DNA from: Pontimonas sp.
Lineage (GTDB): Bacteria > Actinomycetota > Actinomycetes > Actinomycetales > Microbacteriaceae
Reading direction: 5' to 3'
Assembly: GCA_017857245.1 (NCBI GenBank)
Contig: JAFMDO010000006.1
Span: 1-42,450, forward strand
Length of the DNA: 42,450 nt
This document shows positions 38,201-42,450 of this stretch, piece after piece. The notes beneath the pieces were generated by a model. That model did not search any database. It had not been told where the DNA came from and was given only the letters and a program-made list of their open reading frames with translations. A program made the translations under genes and the position numbers. Numbering within the stretch: position 1 is the first letter of the stretch; each line of letters starts with the position of its first letter.

Positions 38201-39310
38201 GTGAGAGCACGCCTACGAATCCAATCTCTCGCCGTGACCGGGCTTCTGATCACCGGGCTCTCGGCGTGTGCTCCGGCATCGTTTTCGACTACTCCGACGC
38301 TGCCCCCGGTGGCAGGGGAGCGGCTTGCGCTCAAGGACATCAAATTTCTTGCCAACCCTCTGAAATACGAGGGGCCGAGCACTGCACTACTGTCGCGTGC
38401 CGAGATTGTCGCCCCGGCAACAGCGCCCCCACAAACCCTCCCTTCCACCGTCACCTCCGATGAGCTCGGCGAACCCTTGTCTGTCGAAATTCTCTCCACC
38501 GGGCGGGTGCTTGCCCTAGATATGTCGGGATCACTAGCCGCAACGGTGTGGGCGCTGGGTTTTGGCGAAAACCTGGTGGGGCGAGATATCTCGACCACCT
38601 TTCCCGGCGTTGAGGACCTCCCCGTCGTGACCGGAAGCGGCCACGCTATCTCGCCCGAAAGCGTTCTGGCGTTGCGCCCGGATCTGATCATCACCGATGG
38701 AACCATTGGCCCCCTCGATGTGGTGTTGCAATTGCGCGACGCGGGAGTGAGCGTGGTATTTGTTCGAGAGCCTGCTGGATTAAGCGCACCCGCAGCGATG
38801 GCACGATCTGTGGCAGCGATATTTGGAGCCCCTGATGCGGGCGAGCAACTGGCGAACACGCTTGGTGTGGAGATCGATGCCATCACGGAGACGATCGCGG
38901 GGAAAGCGCCCGTTCTTCGCGAGAACAAGCTGCGGATGGTGTTTCTCTACCTGCGCGGCGCCAACGGTATCTATTACCTCTTTGGTGAAGAATCGGGCGC
39001 CGGTGAGCTCATCGAAGCATTGGGTGGTGTCGACATCGCTACGGAAACCGGTTGGGTTGGCATGCGTCCCATGACCGACGAAGGCCTCGTTGCCGCAAAC
39101 CCAGACCTGATTCTGGTGATGACCGATGGGTTAGTCAGTGTCGGCGGGGCCGAGGAACTCGTGAAGGAAAAACCGGCCATCGGGCTCACCCGCGCTGGCC
39201 AGAAACTGCGTTTTGTCGATATGGCGGATTCGCAGGTGTTGAGCTTTGGTCCAAGGACTCCCGATGTTATTGACGCCCTTGCTCGCGCGATTTACGCGCC
39301 CGAACAATAG
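38201..39310 (+). CDS. Haem/iron ABC transporter substrate-binding lipoprotein (HmuT-like)
   Basis: A 369-residue lipoprotein (lipobox ITGLSAC, Cys23) with a periplasmic-binding fold of the class III type: VLALDMSGSLAATVWALGFGENLVGRD (read in parts, about 107-133), SPESVLALRPDLIITDG and the long connecting helix. TGSGHAISPES is typical of HmuT-like haem-binding proteins. It should deliver haem to a HmuUV permease, which is not in the window. The C-terminal 44 bases overlap the convergent HtaA-domain gene, which also points to haem. Confidence 0.82.
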   Translation: MRARLRIQSLAVTGLLITGLSACAPASFSTTPTLPPVAGERLALKDIKFLANPLKYEGPSTALLSRAEIVAPATAPPQTLPSTVTSDELGEPLSVEILSTGRVLALDMSGSLAATVWALGFGENLVGRDISTTFPGVEDLPVVTGSGHAISPESVLALRPDLIITDGTIGPLDVVLQLRDAGVSVVFVREPAGLSAPAAMARSVAAIFGAPDAGEQLANTLGVEIDAITETIAGKAPVLRENKLRMVFLYLRGANGIYYLFGEESGAGELIEALGGVDIATETGWVGMRPMTDEGLVAANPDLILVMTDGLVSVGGAEELVKEKPAIGLTRAGQKLRFVDMADSQVLSFGPRTPDVIDALARAIYAPEQ

Positions 39311-39974
39311 CGAGCGCTGCGAGAGAAGAGATCGCGGCAATTCCTGCAACACCGCCGACAACTCCCCAGGGCGAAAGTTTCTCTTGGAGGCACCCAGCGC
39401 TTGCCTGAAGAATGAAGTCCAGGGGATCCAGTTCTTCCCCTGCGGGATAGGTGCCAAAAGCCTTCGATCCGGCTTCGGTCAGCACCACCGTGGCATTATC
39501 AACACCCCAGATTCCTGCGACCTGGTCAACATCGCTGGCACCCCAGGAAACGCTGGCGAAGGCGACGTTGTCTTCGCTAACACTCACTTCCTCCATGGTG
39601 TCTCCGGTCACGTCAAGAAAAAGAGTGGCGGAACGGGGATCGACGAATTCGACACGGGGGTTAGCGAGGGTGGTCTCCAGTCTTCCGCCATGCCCTTCGA
39701 AGGTGAGAGACCCGGTGAAGCTCACCTCGCCCGCCGAGCGGTCCGGACTCACAAAGCCTTGACCATCGCTAAAACTAAAGGCCGGTGTTTCATAACCAAT
39801 ATCGCCCTCAACAACCCACTGACCCTGGGCGATAGAGCCAGAGATATAGGAGCGAAAAGACTCCTTGAAGCCCCAGCTGACCGTCATGCCCGACACTTCG
39901 CAGGCACCTGAGGGAACCGCGAGCGGGTTGAGCGACCCGACAGCAAGAACAGCAATGCCAGCGAGCTTAAGCAT
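39267..39974 (-). CDS. HtaA-domain haem-binding surface protein
   Basis: The 235-residue product has a signal peptide (about 1-24), one HtaA/CR-type domain (about 28-190, opening VSWGFKESFRSYISGSIAQG, read in parts) and a C-terminal transmembrane helix (WGVVGGVAGIAAISSLAALAIV, read in parts) with a basic tail. In Corynebacterium the HtaA family binds haem at the cell surface and passes it to HmuT; a HmuT-like gene overlaps its 3' end. ATG 39974 overlaps the end of the ElaA-like gene, GTG 39977 is an alternative. Confidence 0.82.
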   Translation of the reverse strand: MLKLAGIAVLAVGSLNPLAVPSGACEVSGMTVSWGFKESFRSYISGSIAQGQWVVEGDIGYETPAFSFSDGQGFVSPDRSAGEVSFTGSLTFEGHGGRLETTLANPRVEFVDPRSATLFLDVTGDTMEEVSVSEDNVAFASVSWGASDVDQVAGIWGVDNATVVLTEAGSKAFGTYPAGEELDPLDFILQASAGCLQEKLSPWGVVGGVAGIAAISSLAALAIVRARKSREQGRQ

Positions 39975-40434
39975 CACTTCGTCGAACCATCAGTCGGTGG
40001 GCAATACCGGCTTCGGTAAACGTCTCGCCCACCGGAGTGAACCCCACCGAGGCATAGAGAGGCATGACGTATTCCTGGGCGTGGAGGTAGAGAGGTTTAT
40101 CCCCCATTATCTCGAGAGCTTCGAGAAGTAATTCCTTTGCCAAGCCCTGGCCCCGACAGTCTTTTCTCACAACCATCCGACCCAAGCTCCACGAAATGCC
40201 CTCGTGGGCATCAGCCGCCAAGTCATCGTGGACGATGCGGAGATACCCCGTCATTCCCCGATCATCGCTCCGCCACAGGTGAAGAGTGTCCTCATGGCGA
40301 TCAAGAGCATCGAGCTCTTCCTCGTCAATTTTTTGCTCGAGGAAGAAGATTTCGGTGCGAAGAACAGCCATCTCGAAGACATCGTCAGGTGTGAATTCAC
40401 CCCACGTTTTCACCACAGTGTCGCTCTTTGTCAT
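39967..40434 (-). CDS. ElaA-type GNAT acetyltransferase
   Basis: A 155-residue GNAT of the ElaA type: VLRTEIFFLEQKI near 24-36 and DEEELDALDRHEDTLHLW, then GRMVVRKDCRGQGLAKELLLEAL with the acetyl-CoA loop, and LHAQEYVMPLYASVGFTPVGE. The substrate is unknown. The start at ATG 40434 is set by TAAACT seven bases upstream; the open frame running to 40764 overlaps msrB antisense and is not coding. Its stop overlaps the HtaA-domain gene start, so both are on one mRNA. Confidence 0.88.
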   Translation of the reverse strand: MTKSDTVVKTWGEFTPDDVFEMAVLRTEIFFLEQKIDEEELDALDRHEDTLHLWRSDDRGMTGYLRIVHDDLAADAHEGISWSLGRMVVRKDCRGQGLAKELLLEALEIMGDKPLYLHAQEYVMPLYASVGFTPVGETFTEAGIAHRLMVRRSDA

Positions 40435-40441
40435 TCTGGCG

Positions 40442-40454
40442 AGTTTAATAGAGT
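40442..40454. promoter_or_regulatory. Back-to-back -10 boxes for elaA-like gene (minus) and msrB (plus)
   Basis: TAAACT at 40442-40447 on the minus strand is seven bases before ATG 40434. TAGAGT at 40449-40454 on the plus strand lies 32 bases before ATG 40487 and would give msrB a leader with AAAGGA. The two boxes are one base apart. Confidence 0.4.
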
Positions 40455-40486
40455 TAACGAAGTTTCTCCTGGACAAAGGACTCACC

Positions 40487-40891
40487 ATGGTTGAAAAAGT
40501 CACCAAAGATAACGCCCTGTGGAAAGCAGAGCTTCCCCCCGAGCGCTTCGCCATCCTCCGCGAAGCGGCCACAGAGCCGCCCTGGAGTGGCGAGCTGCTG
40601 GGAGAAAAACGTGACGGGGTGTATTCGTGCGCCGGCTGTGGCCAAACGCTCTTCACGAGCGACACCAAGTTTGAATCCGGCTCTGGTTGGCCATCCTTCT
40701 TTGATGCCATCGAACCAGGTGCCGTGATTCTGCATGAAGACCGAAGCCTGGGCATGCTGCGCACCGAAGTGGTGTGCGGGGCCTGTAACGGTCACCTAGG
40801 TCATCTTTTCGATGACGCGGTGGGAACACCGACTGGGCAACGCTATTGCATGAACTCACTCGCCATGGAGTTTGACGAAAAAGATAACTAA
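40487..40891 (+). CDS. msrB: Peptide-methionine (R)-S-oxide reductase
   Basis: A 134-residue MsrB. Zinc cysteines Cys48/Cys51 (CAGC) and Cys97/Cys100 (CGAC-type, CGACNGHLGHLF), the SGSGWPSFFDAI segment and the catalytic Cys121 in RYCMNS are all present. It repairs methionine-R-sulfoxide in proteins. Start ATG 40487 follows AAAGGA. Stop overlaps the convergent transporter gene by four bases. Confidence 0.96.
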   Translation: MVEKVTKDNALWKAELPPERFAILREAATEPPWSGELLGEKRDGVYSCAGCGQTLFTSDTKFESGSGWPSFFDAIEPGAVILHEDRSLGMLRTEVVCGACNGHLGHLFDDAVGTPTGQRYCMNSLAMEFDEKDN

Positions 40892-41832
40892 CGCTTTTTC
40901 GCCAGGGTCACCATCACCGAACCTGCGAGGGTGACCATCGCTCCCAGCACCGTGGCGAGATGCAAATCAGAGGTCTCCACTGGCGCGATGGCGTCCAGAA
41001 TGACCGATCCCATCAACTGGCCGGTCACCAAGCTCACCCCGAGGCCCAGAACACCGATGATGGTGACAGTGGTGACTTGGATAGCAATAAAGAAAGCCCC
41101 CACTGCGCCGCCAACCCACAACCACCAGGTGTCAGGCCAAGCCACTGGGCCACCCGTGAACGGCAGTGCGAGAACAAAGAGGACTCCGAGCACGAGCGCT
41201 CCCACCAGAAAATTTACAAATGTGGCACTCAGCGCTGACCCTGACACGGTGCGCACTTTTCCATTAACAGCTTGCTGAAAACCAGTCCCCGCTCCGGCGA
41301 GAAGGGGCAGTAAGAACAACACACCCGTCAGTTCTGTTTCTCCCGGCGTGAAATCCAGAGCAACAAAAACGCCTGTCAACACGATCGCTGCGCCTGTAAT
41401 TCGCCAGAGATTCAACCGCACACGCGGTGCCCCAAACCAGCCACGAGTATCAATCACCAGTGCACCCAGGGTTTGACCGGTAACCACCGCGATCGTGAAG
41501 AGGGCAACGCCCAGCACCCCAGCGCTCAACCCTTGAGTGAGCACCAAAAAACCGCCACCTGCACCCCCAATGACAGCCCACCAGGGGACATCACCGGCTC
41601 GGATCGCCCGCGCCACCGTCACAACCCCCTGACGGCCTTTCCGTCTGGTCAACATGACCGCCCCGAGAATGCTCAGGCCAATAGAAAATGACAACAATGC
41701 CGCCAAGAACCCGTTACCCAGGGCCAGCCCAAATTCTCCGTTAATGCGAGATTGGAGCGCAACGAGCATTCCCGAAATAACGCTGGCAACGACAGCGACA
41801 ATCAGTTTCAATCGCGAGGGGGAGGCCATCAT
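40888..41832 (-). CDS. DUF606/YdcZ-type DMT transporter (fused, ten helices)
   Basis: A 314-residue membrane protein with ten hydrophobic segments arranged as two DUF606 (YdcZ) repeats of about 150 residues; SRINGEFGLALGNGFLAALLSFSIG (read in parts) in the first half is echoed by QAVNGKVRTVSGSALSATFVNFLVG in the second. Single-repeat members work as pairs, so this is the fused form. It belongs to the drug/metabolite transporter superfamily; the substrate is unknown. ATG codons at 41832 and 41829 are both possible starts. Confidence 0.88.
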   Translation of the reverse strand: MMASPSRLKLIVAVVASVISGMLVALQSRINGEFGLALGNGFLAALLSFSIGLSILGAVMLTRRKGRQGVVTVARAIRAGDVPWWAVIGGAGGGFLVLTQGLSAGVLGVALFTIAVVTGQTLGALVIDTRGWFGAPRVRLNLWRITGAAIVLTGVFVALDFTPGETELTGVLFLLPLLAGAGTGFQQAVNGKVRTVSGSALSATFVNFLVGALVLGVLFVLALPFTGGPVAWPDTWWLWVGGAVGAFFIAIQVTTVTIIGVLGLGVSLVTGQLMGSVILDAIAPVETSDLHLATVLGAMVTLAGSVMVTLAKKR

Positions 41833-41841
41833 CAGGTCTCA

Positions 41842-41851
41842 AGGCTATCCT
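41842..41851. promoter_or_regulatory. Overlapping divergent -10 boxes
   Basis: TAGCCT on the minus strand (41842-41847, nine bases before ATG 41832) overlaps TATCCT on the plus strand (41846-41851, six bases before ATG 41858). RNA polymerase cannot occupy both at once. Confidence 0.45.
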
Positions 41852-41857
41852 CCAAGC

Positions 41858-42025
41858 ATGAGGAACAGCATGCTCGGAGTCGGGTTTCTCATGGTGTTTG
41901 GCATTGTGGTAACCACCTACCCTTCCTACGCCAACAACGATGTTGTCGTGTTTGCCGTGGTTGCAGGAATGCTCGCGCTGGGATTGGCGGGCATTGTGCT
42001 CTCGGGTCGACCAGGAAAAAACTAG
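41858..42025 (+). CDS. Small two-helix membrane protein, 55 aa
   Basis: The product has two hydrophobic segments (LGVGFLMVFGIVVTTY and VVVFAVVAGMLALGLAGIVL) joined by a short polar turn (PSYANND). Start at ATG 41858 is supported by the TATCCT box six bases upstream; the longer frame from 41654 lies antisense to the transporter gene. No family recognised. Confidence 0.6.
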   Translation: MRNSMLGVGFLMVFGIVVTTYPSYANNDVVVFAVVAGMLALGLAGIVLSGRPGKN

Positions 42026-42060
42026 GTCCTTAACAGGGCCTGAGCTGGCACCTGTTCTCA

Positions 42061-42087
42061 CCGGGCCGAGAGCAGAAACTCTCCCGG
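42061..42087. terminator. Possible hairpin between convergent genes
   Basis: CCGGG (42061-42065) pairs with CCCGG (42083-42087) and AGAG (42069-42072) with CTCT (42079-42082), with a three-base bulge. No T run follows on either strand. Confidence 0.3.
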
Positions 42088-42093
42088 GGACTG

Positions 42094-42450
42094 CTACACA
42101 GTAGGTGTGTCGTAATACTCCTCAGGTCCAGTGACGCCCGGAGTTACCGCGCTGGTCGGCCCACTCACGTCCGTGACCTCCTGCGCAGTTGGTTCCCGCA
42201 CCGAAAGGCGCTCCACCTGGTCCGACAGGACCCTCCTAATACGGTCTACATCTGTCAGCGAGCCACTGACATCCGAGAAGATGGTGTTCACTAGCCCCAA
42301 GGACTCTTCTACGTTCTTGCGGGCATTGCTCAGCGCACGAGAAGTCGTATCGTGCGCAGCTCTTTTGGCCTGCAGAACAATCTCTTCTGCCTGCTTTTCT
42401 AAATCAAGGGCGCGCTGCTCCGCGGTTTTGGCATACTGATCCGCTTCCCG
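42094..42450 (-). CDS. DivIVA-like coiled-coil protein, C-terminal part (cut by window edge)
   Basis: The frame is open from base 42450 down to a TAG at 42094, giving the last 118 residues. The first 50 form a continuous coiled coil (DQYAKTAEQRALDLEKQAEE, QAKRAAHDTTSRALSNARK), like the C-terminal half of DivIVA/Wag31-type proteins, then a second short helix (VDRIRRVLSDQVERL) and a Thr/Pro/Gly-rich tail ending in EEYYDTPTV. The diagnostic N-terminal DivIVA domain is outside the window, so polar growth or septum placement is an inference. An ATP-synthase-b-like coil is the main alternative. Confidence 0.6.
   Translation of the reverse strand, partial: READQYAKTAEQRALDLEKQAEEIVLQAKRAAHDTTSRALSNARKNVEESLGLVNTIFSDVSGSLTDVDRIRRVLSDQVERLSVREPTAQEVTDVSGPTSAVTPGVTGPEEYYDTPTV

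Overview
The window is chromosomal DNA from a high-G+C Gram-positive bacterium (Actinomycetota), most likely the family Microbacteriaceae. The evidence is gene content: a SepX/GlpR divisome gene beside galU and a rimJ-type acetyltransferase, DUF3027 and DUF3263 proteins, a bacterial XPB helicase with its helicase-associated partner, an SrsA/SrsB/SrsC-like type III polyketide operon with UbiA, a WXG100 protein, and a large helicase-like protein ending in a REase_MTES_1575-like domain. G+C is moderately high by eye, genes are tightly packed with many ATGA overlaps, and many genes have a TANNNT -10 box 6-7 bases before the start codon, so leaderless transcription seems common. A small, streamlined genome is my inference. 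No phage, IS element, integrase or CRISPR array is visible.

Layout. 1-2739: partial secreted TAP-like hydrolase, DUF805 and PsiE-like membrane proteins. 2793-6222 (minus): operon for a phenolic lipid or quinone (type III PKS, methyltransferase, flavin hydroxylase, UbiA prenyltransferase). 6298-8019: small lipoprotein, then an NfeD/SPFH membrane pair. 8089-11807: heterodimeric ABC exporter. 11808-16038: accessory stretch with small or unknown genes, a seven-repeat FG-GAP protein, a thioesterase, an ABM monooxygenase, a zinc-ribbon mini-gene and a katG relic. 16039-19564: sepX, rimJ-like, galU, 5-FCL, FmdB-like, small disordered protein. 19557-23279: 1240-residue helicase/nuclease-like protein with eroded catalytic motifs. 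23829-23900: tRNA-Arg(CCT). 23952-28008: glycosyltransferase, HNH nuclease, serC, DUF3027, cold-shock protein. 28087-31793: small membrane protein, helicase-associated protein, XPB helicase. 31813-34376: OmpR-type two-component system and a WXG100 protein. 34423-36048: groEL under two CIRCE elements. 36167-38140: DUF3048 lipoprotein, LytR_C protein, DUF3263 protein. 38201-39974: haem-binding lipoprotein and HtaA-domain protein. 39967-42025: ElaA-type acetyltransferase, MsrB, DUF606 transporter, small membrane protein. 42094-42450: C-terminal part of a DivIVA-like coiled-coil protein.

How parts work together. The PKS operon should build an alkyl-aromatic ring, methylate, hydroxylate and prenylate it, giving a membrane phenolic lipid or quinone. 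The two exporter halves form one asymmetric ATPase. HmuT-like and HtaA-like proteins point to haem capture, but no permease or ATPase for it lies here. The main oddities are the catalytically eroded helicase-nuclease, a 34-bp palindrome covering both the -10 box and the Shine-Dalgarno of an unknown gene, the katG and possible racemase relics, and the dense set of leaderless promoters.
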